Below are positions 8,342 to 16,951 of a stretch of DNA of 47,819 bases, piece by piece (the first letter of the stretch is position 1; each line of letters opens with the position of its first letter). The translations under genes and the position numbers were made by a program. The stretch comes from Phycisphaerae bacterium (GTDB taxonomy: Bacteria; Planctomycetota; Phycisphaerae; Phycisphaerales; UBA1924): positions 1-47,819 of the forward strand of contig JAUIFD010000006.1 in assembly GCA_030429485.1 (NCBI GenBank), written 5' to 3'. The notes under the pieces are model-generated. The model was given only the letters and a program-made list of their open reading frames with translations, searched no databases and was not told the DNA's origin.

Positions 8342-8809
8342 ATGCCCGATGACCCCGTACGCGACGAGCAGCAGGCGGAGCCGCAGACCGTCGCCCCCGC
8401 ACCGGACCAGACCGCTCGGGGGGAAGCCGTCCCGTCCGTGCCAGAAGCCGGCCCGACCCCCGCGGCGGCCGCCGACACCTCCGTGGAGGAGTCCCTGCCC
8501 TTCGTCCTGCCCGACTTCGCCTCCTTCGTCCCGGACGCAACGGGACAACTCGGGATCGACCTGCTCGCCGACGTCAACCTCCGGGTGAAGATCGAGCTCG
8601 GGCGCACACGCATGCTCCTCGAAGACGTCCTCCGTCTCGGCGAGGGCGCCGTCGTCGAACTCGACCGCCTCGCGGGCGATCCCGTCGACGTCTACGTCAA
8701 CGACCGTCTGCTCGCCCGCGGCGAGATCCTCGTGGTCAACGACAACTTCTGCGTTCGCATCAGTGAGGTCATCGACGCCTCGGAGCTCGCCTCGGAAGAC
8801 GCGGCCTGA
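8342..8809 (+). CDS. fliN: Flagellar motor switch protein FliN
   Basis: This 155-residue protein has a Pro/Ala/Glu-rich N-terminal half of about 70 residues and a C-terminal SpoA/FliN domain. The domain shows DLLADVNLRVKIELGRTRML, VVELDRLAGDPVDVYVNDRL and VVNDNFCVRISEV, which are the conserved FliN core. FliN forms the bottom of the cytoplasmic C-ring with FliM and FliG and takes part in rotation switching and export-substrate docking. FliM and FliG are not in the window. A good ribosome-binding site (GGAGG) lies about seven bases upstream of the ATG. Confidence 0.93.
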   Translation: MPDDPVRDEQQAEPQTVAPAPDQTARGEAVPSVPEAGPTPAAAADTSVEESLPFVLPDFASFVPDATGQLGIDLLADVNLRVKIELGRTRMLLEDVLRLGEGAVVELDRLAGDPVDVYVNDRLLARGEILVVNDNFCVRISEVIDASELASEDAA

Positions 8810-8852
8810 ACCCACGCGGTGGAGGATCCGCCGCAATAGCCACGGATGGCGC

Positions 8853-9614
8853 ATGCTTGAATACCGCCTCACATTCGCGCTCGCACTCGTGCTGATCGCC
8901 GGCCCCGCAACGGCGCAGCAAGATGGCGCCGCCGGGCCGCCGGCCATCGGTGCCATTCACCCGGCTGACCTGCGAGCCGACCCCGCGTCTCCCGAGGCTC
9001 TCCCGCTTGGCACGCCGGAGTTGGCGACCTACGAGAGCAGCGGTCAAACGCATCCACCTTCGTCAGCACTCGGCGAAGTCGCGAGCCTCGCGCTCCCGCT
9101 CGCGGGCGTGATCGCCATGATCATCGGGCTCGCGGCGCTCGTGCGCCGTGCCGCACGCGCGAAGGGGGGCCTGCTTCCCTTCGGCGCCGCAGCGCCCTCG
9201 CCTTCGGGCGTGGTGGAAGTGCTCGCGCGGTACCCGCTCGGGCGGGGGCAGTCGCTCATGCTGCTGCGCGTGCACCGGCGCGTGCTGCTGATCGCGCACC
9301 CGCACGCCCGGGCCGACGCCTCGCCGACCACGCTCGCCGAGTTCACGGGCGCCGATGATGTGGCGTCGCTGCTCACCGCGGTGAGCGAGGGCGACCAATC
9401 CTCGCTCGCGCAGCGATTCACTCGTGCGCTTGAGCGCGAGCAGGCCGAGCAGGAGTCCGACGTGCCGATCCCGATGGCGCCGCGCCCCGCCCGTACGCCC
9501 GCGCCGAGCCTTGCGCCCCAGGCGGGCGATGTGGTGGGAGGGCCCTCCGCGGTGCAGTCGTTGCGTGCCCAACTCGCCCGCCTTCAGCACAACAACCGAG
9601 GGCGCGCCGCGTGA
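8853..9614 (+). CDS. fliO: Flagellar biosynthetic protein FliO
   Basis: The protein (253 residues from the ATG at 8853) has a Sec-type signal peptide (MLEYRLTFALALVLIAG, cleavage near residue 21) and a periplasmic linker. A single membrane helix (about 78-97, LPLAGVIAMIIGLAALV) precedes a cytoplasmic domain containing VVEVLARYPLGRGQSLMLLR and VHRRVLLIAHPHA. This is the FliO pattern: beta-rich cytoplasmic core after one helix. FliO helps assemble the FliP ring of the export gate. Position directly before fliP is decisive. Its stop overlaps the GTG of fliP (GTGA). Confidence 0.85.
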   Translation: MLEYRLTFALALVLIAGPATAQQDGAAGPPAIGAIHPADLRADPASPEALPLGTPELATYESSGQTHPPSSALGEVASLALPLAGVIAMIIGLAALVRRAARAKGGLLPFGAAAPSPSGVVEVLARYPLGRGQSLMLLRVHRRVLLIAHPHARADASPTTLAEFTGADDVASLLTAVSEGDQSSLAQRFTRALEREQAEQESDVPIPMAPRPARTPAPSLAPQAGDVVGGPSAVQSLRAQLARLQHNNRGRAA

Positions 9615-10582
9615 GCCACGCCCTGCGCATGCTGTCCATGATGGTCCTGATGGTCGCGGGGCTCGCGCCGCGCGCGATCGCACAGGACTTCATCGGTCCG
9701 CCGACTCCCTCCGCTCAGTCTCAGGCGCCCACGCTCGACCCACCTCTGATCGACTCCGACCCGACGCTCAACCCGCTGGCAGTGTTGGACCAAGCCGGGC
9801 GTGCGCTGCCCGGCACCGAGCCCGACTCAGGTATCTCCGCAGCAATGAGCGTCATGCTGCTGCTCACGGTGCTCACGCTCGCGCCGGCGATCATGCTGAT
9901 GACGACGTGCTTCCTGCGGATCACCATCGTGCTGGCGCTGCTGCGTCAGGCGCTGGGCACCGCGTCGATCCCGCCGCCGCAGGTGATCACCGCGCTGTCG
10001 CTGTTCATGACGCTGCTCGTGATGGCGCCGACGTTCGAGCGCGTGTGGGACGAAGCCGCCGTGCCCTACCAGAACGGCGAGATCGCCGGATATGAGGAGC
10101 TCTGGAACGCCGCACGCCAGCCCCTGCGCGACTACATGTTCGCGCAGATCGATCAGGCCGACAACTGGTCGAGCGTGTACATGGTGCTCGACTACCGCGG
10201 CGTCGACACCTCCGACCCCGCCATCCTCACCCGGGCCGATGTGACGACCACCGACCTCATCCCCGCGTACATGCTCTCCGAGTTGAAGGTCGCGTTCCTG
10301 ATGGGGTTCAAGGTCTACCTGCCGTTCCTGGTGATCGACATGGTGATCGCGTCGGTCCTGATCTCCATGAGCATGATGATGCTGCCGCCGGTGCTGATCT
10401 CGCTCCCGTTCAAGCTGCTGCTCTTTGTGCTCGTCGACGGATGGACGCTCGTGGTGGGGGGACTCCTTCACTCGTTCGCACCGCCGGAAGTGGGGCAGGT
10501 GTCGCTGCAGCTCATCCCCGCGTTGCCGGCGCCATCCGAGCTCGTGTCCGTGTTCGCAGCGCTCACGCCGTTTGGGACCTGA
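9611..10582 (+). CDS. fliP: Flagellar export-gate protein FliP
   Basis: This 323-residue protein has a signal peptide (cleavage near residue 25) and a periplasmic loop. The strongly conserved FliP region follows: TCFLRITIVLALLRQALGT, PPPQVITALSLFMTLLVMAP, a periplasmic segment with YMLSELKVAFLMGFKVYLPF, and PFKLLLFVLVDGWTLVVGG. FliP forms, with FliQ and FliR, the helical export gate through which flagellar proteins are secreted. The GTG start overlaps the fliO stop. The N-terminal extension before the first core helix is somewhat longer than in E. coli FliP. Confidence 0.97.
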   Translation: MSHALRMLSMMVLMVAGLAPRAIAQDFIGPPTPSAQSQAPTLDPPLIDSDPTLNPLAVLDQAGRALPGTEPDSGISAAMSVMLLLTVLTLAPAIMLMTTCFLRITIVLALLRQALGTASIPPPQVITALSLFMTLLVMAPTFERVWDEAAVPYQNGEIAGYEELWNAARQPLRDYMFAQIDQADNWSSVYMVLDYRGVDTSDPAILTRADVTTTDLIPAYMLSELKVAFLMGFKVYLPFLVIDMVIASVLISMSMMMLPPVLISLPFKLLLFVLVDGWTLVVGGLLHSFAPPEVGQVSLQLIPALPAPSELVSVFAALTPFGT

Positions 10583-10592
10583 AGGAGGCAAG

Positions 10593-10844
10593 ATGGACGA
10601 GACACCCCTGTTCCTAGTCCGTGAGACGCTCATCGTCGCGCTCAAGATCGCGGCTCCGGTGCTGCTCGCCGGCGTGGTGGTCGGGCTCGTCATCTCGCTC
10701 CTGCAGTCGGTGACAAGCATCCAGGACCAGACGCTGACGTTCGTGCCCAAGATCGCGGCGATGCTGCTGGTCGCAGCGTTCCTCATCCCCTGGATCGCCG
10801 TCAAGCTGATGGACTACGCAGCCTGGCTCTTCACCATGGTCTAA
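10593..10844 (+). CDS. fliQ: Flagellar export-gate protein FliQ
   Basis: This 83-residue protein has two membrane helices. The conserved segments are VRETLIVALKIAAPVLLAGV and VVGLVISLLQSVTSIQDQTL, followed by TFVPKIAAMLLVAAFL, the hallmark of FliQ/SctS proteins. It packs around the FliP-FliR core of the export gate. The ATG has AAGGAGG nine bases upstream, and fliR begins 16 bases after the stop. Confidence 0.97.
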   Translation: MDETPLFLVRETLIVALKIAAPVLLAGVVVGLVISLLQSVTSIQDQTLTFVPKIAAMLLVAAFLIPWIAVKLMDYAAWLFTMV

Positions 10845-10859
10845 GGAGCTCTCCGCGCC

Positions 10860-11663
10860 GTGTCCGAGCTGCTCGCGATCATCCTCCCGCAGGCCGTCCC
10901 GTTCATGCTCGTGCTGACGCGGTTCACCGGTCTGTTCTTCTTCGCGCCGATGCTGACCAGCGCGACCATCCCCGTCCGCGCCAAGGCGGTCATGGCCGCG
11001 TCGATGGCGCTCGTGGTCTTCCCCGCCGTCTCGCACGATCTACCCACGCCGCTCGTGCTCGATCTCTGGGTGCTCGCCCCGATGATGGCGATGGAGCTCG
11101 CGGTGGGCGCGGCGCTCGGACTGCTCGCTTCGGTGCCCGTCCTGGCGGCCCAGGCGGCCGGGCATGTCATGAGCTATCAGATGGGGCTCGCGATCGCGCA
11201 GGTCTACAACCCGGAGGTCGACGCGCAGTCCGACGCGCTTGGTGAGTTGATCTTCTACCTCACCTTCTCCGCGTTCGTGGCGCTCGGCGGGCTCGAGACT
11301 CTCTTCCTCGCCCTCACCCAGAGCTTTGCGACGATCCCGCTCTCGGGGTTCGGCCCGTCGATCACCCCGCTCGATCTCTACACCTCGCTCATCACGAGCG
11401 GGTTTGACCTCATGCTCCGCATCTCCGCGCCCGCCACGGCAGCGGTCATGCTGCTGATGCTCGCGATGGGCTTCCTCATGAAGACCATGCCGCAACTCAA
11501 CGTCCTGAGTGTCGGGTTCGCGATCAAGATCCTGGGCGGCCTGCTCGCCGCCACCATGGCCCTCACGATCATCGACACCGCCGCGAGCGACGAGATCAGG
11601 TCCGCCCTCGACGCCATGCTCGCCTGGGTGCTCCACCCCCAACCCGTCACGGAAGGAGGGTGA
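10860..11663 (+). CDS. fliR: Flagellar export-gate protein FliR
   Basis: This 267-residue polytopic inner-membrane protein begins at GTG after AAGGAG. The family is shown by LTRFTGLFFFAPMLTSATIP, VRAKAVMAASMALVVFP, GHVMSYQMGLAIAQVYNPEV, and AMGFLMKTMPQLNVLSVGFA. The last is the highly conserved FliR/SctT region. FliR completes the FliP5Q4R1 export gate. One base separates its stop from the GTG of flhB. Confidence 0.97.
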   Translation: MSELLAIILPQAVPFMLVLTRFTGLFFFAPMLTSATIPVRAKAVMAASMALVVFPAVSHDLPTPLVLDLWVLAPMMAMELAVGAALGLLASVPVLAAQAAGHVMSYQMGLAIAQVYNPEVDAQSDALGELIFYLTFSAFVALGGLETLFLALTQSFATIPLSGFGPSITPLDLYTSLITSGFDLMLRISAPATAAVMLLMLAMGFLMKTMPQLNVLSVGFAIKILGGLLAATMALTIIDTAASDEIRSALDAMLAWVLHPQPVTEGG

Positions 11664-11664
11664 C

Positions 11665-12744
11665 GTGGCCGACGATCTCGGCGAGAAAACCGAAGACCCA
11701 ACGTCACGCCGCCTCCAGCAGGCACGCGGCCGTGGGCAGGTCGCCAAGAGCCAGGACCTCGCCGGCGCGGTGGTCCTGCTCGGCGGCGTCGTCGTCATCG
11801 CGGCGCTCGCGCCCTATCTCATGCGCAACCTCAGACGCCTCACCGAATACGGGCTCGCCGAGAGCTTCGGCGCCGCGGGGTTCGACGACAGCGTGCGCCA
11901 GATCGTGCGCCTCGCGGTCCTGGTCATCGGGCCGGTGCTCGCCGTCATGTTTGTGCTGGCGGCGCTCTCGTACGTCGTGCAGGTCGGCCCCCTCTTCACG
12001 CTCAAGCCCCTCGAGCCCAAGCTCGACCGCATGAACCCGATCGCCGGCGCGAAGCGACTGTTCTCCAAACGCAATCTCGTCAAGACCGTTGTCAACTCGC
12101 TCAAGCTCGTCGTCGTCGTCGCGGTAGCCGCGGGGCTGCTCTGGTTTCGATGGGAGCGCGTCGTCGGGCTCCCATCGCTCGAGGCGATCCCTGCCGCCCT
12201 CGTCATCGCTCAACTTCTACTCGAACTCGCGATCGTCCTGGGTGTGCTCCTGCTCCTCATGGGCGTCATCGACTTTCTCTACCAACGTTGGCAGCACAAA
12301 GAGGATCTGAAGATGACCAAGCAGGAAGTCAAGGACGAGCGCCGCTCCATGGAGGGTGACCCCCAGGTCAAGGGTCGCCGCTTCCGCATGATGCAGGAGA
12401 TCGCCATGCAGCGCATCCGCCAGGAGGTGCCCAAGGCCGACGTCATCCTCACCAACCCGACGCACTACTCCGTCGCCCTGCGATACGACGACGATTCGAT
12501 GCGCGCCCCACGCGTCGTCGCCAAGGGCGTCGATCACCTCGCCCTCCGCATCCGAGAGCTCGCGCGGGCGCACGCCATCGTGATCGTCGAGCGCCCGCCT
12601 CTCGCACGAGGGCTCTATTACCACGTCGACGTCGGACGTGAGATCCCCGCCCAGTTCTACGAGGCGGTCGCCGAAGTGCTCGCGTACGTCTACCGCGTCG
12701 AACGTGAGGCGTCAGAACGCGCCATGGCCGGCGCCGCCGGATAA
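11665..12744 (+). CDS. flhB: Flagellar export switch protein FlhB
   Basis: This 359-residue protein shows the FlhB N-terminus (DDLGEKTEDPTSRRLQQARG, where Glu-Lys-Thr-Glu and RG are conserved), four membrane helices and a cytoplasmic domain. The autocleavage motif NPTH lies at residues 264-267 in ILTNPTHYSVALRY. Cleavage between Asn and Pro controls the switch from rod/hook to filament export. KADVILTNPTH and RAHAIVIVERPPLARGLYY are typical. The GTG start follows GGAAGGAGGG, and the stop is 12 bases before flhA. Confidence 0.97.
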   Translation: MADDLGEKTEDPTSRRLQQARGRGQVAKSQDLAGAVVLLGGVVVIAALAPYLMRNLRRLTEYGLAESFGAAGFDDSVRQIVRLAVLVIGPVLAVMFVLAALSYVVQVGPLFTLKPLEPKLDRMNPIAGAKRLFSKRNLVKTVVNSLKLVVVVAVAAGLLWFRWERVVGLPSLEAIPAALVIAQLLLELAIVLGVLLLLMGVIDFLYQRWQHKEDLKMTKQEVKDERRSMEGDPQVKGRRFRMMQEIAMQRIRQEVPKADVILTNPTHYSVALRYDDDSMRAPRVVAKGVDHLALRIRELARAHAIVIVERPPLARGLYYHVDVGREIPAQFYEAVAEVLAYVYRVEREASERAMAGAAG

Positions 12745-12756
12745 AGGGAACCCTGA

Positions 12757-14886
12757 GTGCCACCGAAGTCCCCGACCACGCTGCCTCCGATCCTGCACCG
12801 CATCGCGGCGCAGCGTGGTCTCATCGTGCCCGTGGGCTTCGTGATGATGCTGGGCGTCCTGCTCGTCCCGCTGCCGCCGATGGCGCTCGACCTGCTGATC
12901 TCGCTCAACATCGCGCTCGCGGTGATCGTGCTGCTCACCACGATCTACATGGATCGCCCGCTCGACTTCTCCGTCTTCCCCTCGCTCCTGCTCGGCACGA
13001 CGATGTTCCGGCTCGTCCTCAACATCGCGTCGACACGCCTCATCCTCACGGCCGACGCGTCGAGCCCCGAGCAGGCGATGAGCATGGCCGGTCACGTTAT
13101 CCAGGCGTTCGGCGAGTTTGTCGCGGGCGATTCGCTCTTCGTCGGCATCGTCATCGCGCTCATCCTGCTCATCGTGCAGTTCGTGGTTGTCACCAAGGGC
13201 GCCACGCGCGTCTCCGAGGTTGCCGCGCGGTTCACCCTCGACGCCATGCCCGGCAAGCAGATGGCGATCGACTCCGACCTCAACGCCGGGCTCATCGACG
13301 AGCAGGAGGCCCGCAAGCGCCGCGAGGAGATCCGCCAGGAGGCCGACTTCTTCGGCGCCATGGACGGTGCGTCCAAGTTCGTCCGAGGCGACGCCATCGC
13401 CGGCATCATCATCCTCTCGGTCAACATCGTCGGCGGGCTCGCCGTTGGGCTCGTCGACAAGGGGTGGCCCGTCTCGCAGACCGCCCAGCTCTTCACCACG
13501 CTCACCATCGGCGACGGGCTCACGAGCCAGATTCCCTCCTTCGTTATCTCGCTCGCCGCAGCCCTCATCGTCACCCGCTCAGGCTCGCGATCCCACCTGG
13601 GCGACGAGCTCACAGGGCAGCTCGCGAGTCAGCCCAAGGGCCTCATCATCACCGCCGTCTTCCTCGCGCTGCTCGCGCTGACCCCATTGCCCACGATCCC
13701 GCTGCTCGCGACCGCCGCGTTTCTGGGCTTCGCCGCCGTCTCCAAGCTCCGCGCCACCAAGGCCGCGAAGCAAGAACAGGTCGCGATCGACCAAGCACCA
13801 CCGGCACACGAGCCACCGCCGATCGAGACGCTCCTGAAGGTCGACACACTGGAGCTCGAGCTGGGCTACGCCCTCGTCTCGCTCGCGGACACCGCCCAGC
13901 ACGGCGACCTGCTCGAACGCGTCCAGGCCGTGCGCCGCCAGCTCGCCACCGACCTCGGCCTCGTCATGCCGCCCGTGCGCATCCGCGACAACGTGCAGCT
14001 CGAACCGAACGACTACCGCATCAAGCTCCGTGGCGCGGAGGTCGCCCGCGGCCTCACCCGCCCCGGCAAGCTCATGGCGATGGACGCGGGCATCGCATCG
14101 GGCAAGCTCGACGGCGAACCAACCACCGAGCCCGCATTCGGTCTCGAGGCGCTCTGGATCGAGCCCAACCTCCGTGCCCGCGCCGAGGCGATGAACTACA
14201 CCGTCGTCGATCCGACGTCCGTGCTCGTCACGCACCTGACGGAAACCGTCCGCCGCCACGCCGCGGAGCTCCTCTCTCGCGAGGAAGTGAACAACCTGCT
14301 CGAGCAGCTCAAGCAGAAGGCGCCCAAGCTCGTCGAGGAGGCGGTGCCGACGGTGATCAAGCCCGCGGAAATCCAGCGTGTCATGCAGAACCTGCTGCGC
14401 GAGCGCGTGCCCATCCGCGACGCCGAGAGCATCGTCGAGACCCTCGCCGACTGGGCTCCACGCACGCGCGACCCCGACATCCTCACCGAGTACGTCCGTC
14501 ACTCGCTACGCCGAGCGATCTGCGAGCAGTACGCGCAGCGCGAGGGCGCCGGCGAGCCCACGATCTCGTGCGTCACGCTCGACCCGTCGTTCGAAGACCA
14601 GATCAACGGGTACATCGAGCGCGGGGCGCAAGGGACGACCATCACCATGCCCGCTCGGGTCGCCGCCGCCTTCGCCGAGCGCATCGCAGAGCCCCTCACC
14701 CGACTCACCGCTTCCGGACGTCCGCCCGTTGTCGTCGCGTCGCCAACGGTCCGAGCCGCGGTGCACCAGATACTGGGGCCACGGGTGCCGGGTGTTGCAG
14801 TCCTTGGGTACAACGAAGTCGAAAGCGGCGTCGAGGTTGAGTCCGTCGGCCTCGTGAGCGTCGAACCGGCCCAAGCAGCGGCCTGA
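12757..14886 (+). CDS. flhA: Flagellar export-gate protein FlhA
   Basis: This 709-residue protein has an N-terminal membrane domain of about eight helices. It contains the FHIPEP signature region (LLGTTMFRLVLNIASTRLIL) and the cytoplasmic FHIPEP loop (VSEVAARFTLDAMPGKQMAI, then DLNAGLIDEQEARKRREE). The C-terminal cytoplasmic half forms the nonameric docking ring (for example REEVNNLLEQLKQKAPKLVE and RVMQNLLRERVPIRD). It couples proton flow to export. The length matches the family. The GTG start follows AAAGGGA. It is the last core export gene of the operon. Confidence 0.97.
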   Translation: MPPKSPTTLPPILHRIAAQRGLIVPVGFVMMLGVLLVPLPPMALDLLISLNIALAVIVLLTTIYMDRPLDFSVFPSLLLGTTMFRLVLNIASTRLILTADASSPEQAMSMAGHVIQAFGEFVAGDSLFVGIVIALILLIVQFVVVTKGATRVSEVAARFTLDAMPGKQMAIDSDLNAGLIDEQEARKRREEIRQEADFFGAMDGASKFVRGDAIAGIIILSVNIVGGLAVGLVDKGWPVSQTAQLFTTLTIGDGLTSQIPSFVISLAAALIVTRSGSRSHLGDELTGQLASQPKGLIITAVFLALLALTPLPTIPLLATAAFLGFAAVSKLRATKAAKQEQVAIDQAPPAHEPPPIETLLKVDTLELELGYALVSLADTAQHGDLLERVQAVRRQLATDLGLVMPPVRIRDNVQLEPNDYRIKLRGAEVARGLTRPGKLMAMDAGIASGKLDGEPTTEPAFGLEALWIEPNLRARAEAMNYTVVDPTSVLVTHLTETVRRHAAELLSREEVNNLLEQLKQKAPKLVEEAVPTVIKPAEIQRVMQNLLRERVPIRDAESIVETLADWAPRTRDPDILTEYVRHSLRRAICEQYAQREGAGEPTISCVTLDPSFEDQINGYIERGAQGTTITMPARVAAAFAERIAEPLTRLTASGRPPVVVASPTVRAAVHQILGPRVPGVAVLGYNEVESGVEVESVGLVSVEPAQAAA

Positions 14887-15072
14887 ATCGCGACGTCCGG
14901 GAAACCCCGCGATAAACGTGACTCCAACCACGAATGGACCGTGTGTGCCGATCGTGTGCGCGCAGGAACCGCACATTCGCGTTGGCAAATGAGTGTTCCC
15001 TAATGCACCTCCGAGCCCATGCCGATGGGATTGCCCGAGCGTCTGTGCGTGGCGCCGGAGACGGAGATTGCA

Positions 15073-15363
15073 GTGAGGCGGACCTCGCAGGTCATCGCGA
15101 CGGCAAGCGCCCTCTCGGCCTTCTCTGTCGCCCTGCTCTCCGGAGCCGCTGCGGGCAACGAACCTTCCACAGTCTTGATGACCGGGCTCGCCGTTCTGTT
15201 TGGCGGGTATCTGGTAGGCCTCGCGATCGGCGCCGTGGGAGCACGCGCCGTGGACGAGCACATCGCCCAATACGCCGAGGCAAACCCCACGCCGCCGATC
15301 GACGGCGCGGTCCTGCATGTCGAATCTGACAGTTCACTGGGTCGCAGTGTGGAGAAATCGTGA
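15073..15363 (+). CDS. Small membrane protein between flhA and the sigma factor, function unknown
   Basis: I start this 96-residue protein at the GTG preceded by GGAG with a six-base spacer; an in-frame ATG 54 bases earlier has no such site. Two hydrophobic segments are seen. The second (VLFGGYLVGLAIGAVGA) is a glycine-rich zipper-like helix. A short charged tail with EHIAQYAEANPTPPIDG follows. I do not recognise the family. Its place between flhA and the flagellar-type sigma gene suggests a role tied to motility or to the sigma factor, for example a membrane-bound regulator. That is inference only. Confidence 0.6.
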   Translation: MRRTSQVIATASALSAFSVALLSGAAAGNEPSTVLMTGLAVLFGGYLVGLAIGAVGARAVDEHIAQYAEANPTPPIDGAVLHVESDSSLGRSVEKS

Positions 15364-15378
15364 ATAACTCGTCCGTGC

Positions 15379-15407
15379 CTGGCGCTTGCTGTCACTCTCG
15401 GTATAGT
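15379..15407 (+). promoter_or_regulatory. Candidate promoter of the sigma-factor gene
   Basis: CTGGCG, a 17-base spacer and TATAGT (five of six matches to the -10 consensus) precede the sigma gene. The spacing and a similar -35 (CTGGCA) recur in front of the pseudokinase gene. The transcript would carry a leader of roughly 80 bases to the chosen ATG. Confidence 0.4.
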
Positions 15408-15493
15408 CGCCACTGGCATCTGGACTGAGCATGGATCGCTCGACGGCCTCGCCGCTCTTGGCGTCGCCAGAACAAGGTCAAGGAGCCGACCGA

Positions 15494-16363
15494 ATGACCG
15501 CTCTTCGTATCAACACCGAATCACCGCGAGCGCGCCGTCGCAACGCCCGCCACGCCGTCGCGTCAGGCCTGCCGACGCCCTACGACGACATGCCGATCGA
15601 GGAGGTATGGGCCGAATACGCCCAAACCCACGCCGAGCCGATCCGCAACTACCTCATGGAGCGGTTCCTCCCGCTCGTCCGGTTCAACGCCGAGCGCGTG
15701 CACCAGCGCCTCCCCGATGAGGTGGACGTCGAAGACCTGATGTCGGCCGGCATGTTCGGGCTCATGGACGCCATCGACGCCTACGACCTCTCACGCGAGG
15801 TCAAGTTCGAGACCTTCAGCGCCGCCCGAATCCGCGGCGCCATCCTCGACGAGCTCCGCTCGATGGACTGGGTGCCCCGCCTCGTCCGTCATCGAACGGG
15901 CAAGGTCGAGACGGCCCGCCAGTCCATCGAGATGCGCACCGGCAAGCCCGCTTCCAACGACGACATCGCCGCCTTCCTCGGGCTCGAGGACGAGCAGTTC
16001 GAGAAGTACCTCCGCGACTCCGCGTCGGTCTCCACGATCTCGCTGTCGCGTAACTGCTTCCAGTCCGACGGGCTCAAGGAAGTCCGCGAGATCGACGTCA
16101 TCCGCGACGATTCCCAGGCCGACCCCGTCGGCGAGGTGCAGCGCAAGGACCTCAAGGACCTGCTCACCAAGGGCCTGTCGCGGGCCGAGCGTCTCATCGT
16201 GATCCTCTACTACTACGAGGGGATGACGATGAAGGAGATCGGCGCGACGCTCGATCTCTCCGAGAGCCGCGTCTCGCAGATGCACTCCTCGATCCTCGCC
16301 CGCCTCAAGGCGCAGATGCAGCACCGCATGCGCGAGCTCGAGCCGCTGCCCGAGCACAAGTAG
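15494..16363 (+). CDS. fliA: RNA polymerase sigma factor, FliA/WhiG family
   Basis: The ATG at 15494 is chosen because AGGAG lies eight bases upstream; the frame is open further up to an ATG at 15431. The 289-residue protein has region 2 at about 44-120 (VDVEDLMSAGMFGLMDAIDA, VKFETFSAARIRGAILDELR and SMDWVPRLVR, the FliA/WhiG hallmark). Region 3 follows at about 121-200. Region 4 with the helix-turn-helix lies near the end (EGMTMKEIGATLDLSESRVS). FliA-type sigma factors transcribe late flagellar genes. No FlgM anti-sigma gene is visible. A strong terminator follows. Confidence 0.93.
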   Translation: MTALRINTESPRARRRNARHAVASGLPTPYDDMPIEEVWAEYAQTHAEPIRNYLMERFLPLVRFNAERVHQRLPDEVDVEDLMSAGMFGLMDAIDAYDLSREVKFETFSAARIRGAILDELRSMDWVPRLVRHRTGKVETARQSIEMRTGKPASNDDIAAFLGLEDEQFEKYLRDSASVSTISLSRNCFQSDGLKEVREIDVIRDDSQADPVGEVQRKDLKDLLTKGLSRAERLIVILYYYEGMTMKEIGATLDLSESRVSQMHSSILARLKAQMQHRMRELEPLPEHK

Positions 16364-16386
16364 CCCAACCCAAGTCCTCGGTGACG

Positions 16387-16419
16387 CCGTCGGGCCCTGG
16401 TGCCCGGCGGTGTTTGTTT
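16387..16419 (+). terminator. Rho-independent terminator after the sigma-factor gene
   Basis: CCGTCGGGC pairs with GCCCGGCGG over nine base pairs (one G-U) around a six-base loop and is followed by TGTTTGTTT. It lies 23 bases after the sigma-factor stop and marks the end of the flagellar transcription unit. Confidence 0.8.
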
Positions 16420-16453
16420 GGGGACGGCTACGCTTGAGCGCGAGGAACGAACC

Positions 16454-16951
16454 GTGCCCGAGCAAGCCGACGCCTACATCGCCCTGGGCTCCAACGTCGG
16501 CGATCGGCGCGCGCACTTGCTCGGCGCGCTCACCGCGCTCGCTGAACTGCCCGACACCACGCTCGTCGGCGCTTCCGCCTTCCACGAGACCGAACCGGTA
16601 GGGCCCACCGATCAACCCACCTACCTCAATGCCGCAGCCCACGTCCGCACCGCGCTCGCCCCGCGTGAACTGCTCAACCGTCTTCTCGACATCGAGTGCG
16701 CGCATCAACGAGACCGCGCGCGAGAGACGCGGTGGGGCCCCCGCACGCTCGACCTCGATCTACTCCTCTACGCCGACCGCGTGATCGACGAGCCTGGGCT
16801 TGCCGTCCCGCACCCGCGCCTGCACGAGCGCGCGTTCGTGCTCGATCCGCTCGCCGAGATCGCGCCCGATGTCGTGGCGCCCGGGCTTGAGCGCACGATC
16901 GCGTCCTTGCGCCGCGAGTTGCACGCAGGCAGCAGTGGGGCGGCGCCGTGA
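16454..16951 (+). CDS. folK: 2-amino-4-hydroxy-6-hydroxymethyldihydropteridine diphosphokinase
   Basis: This 165-residue enzyme transfers pyrophosphate from ATP to 6-hydroxymethyl-dihydropterin in folate synthesis. The family is shown by AYIALGSNVGDRRAHL, the pterin-binding FHETEPVGPTDQPTYLNAA, RWGPRTLDLDLLLYADRV with catalytic Asp residues, and PHPRLHERAFVLDPLAEIAP. The GTG start has GAGGA upstream. The frame is open 54 bases further to an ATG with no good ribosome-binding site, which would fall inside the preceding terminator. folB and folP are not adjacent. The stop overlaps the next start, so the downstream unknown gene is translationally coupled. Confidence 0.95.
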   Translation: MPEQADAYIALGSNVGDRRAHLLGALTALAELPDTTLVGASAFHETEPVGPTDQPTYLNAAAHVRTALAPRELLNRLLDIECAHQRDRARETRWGPRTLDLDLLLYADRVIDEPGLAVPHPRLHERAFVLDPLAEIAPDVVAPGLERTIASLRRELHAGSSGAAP

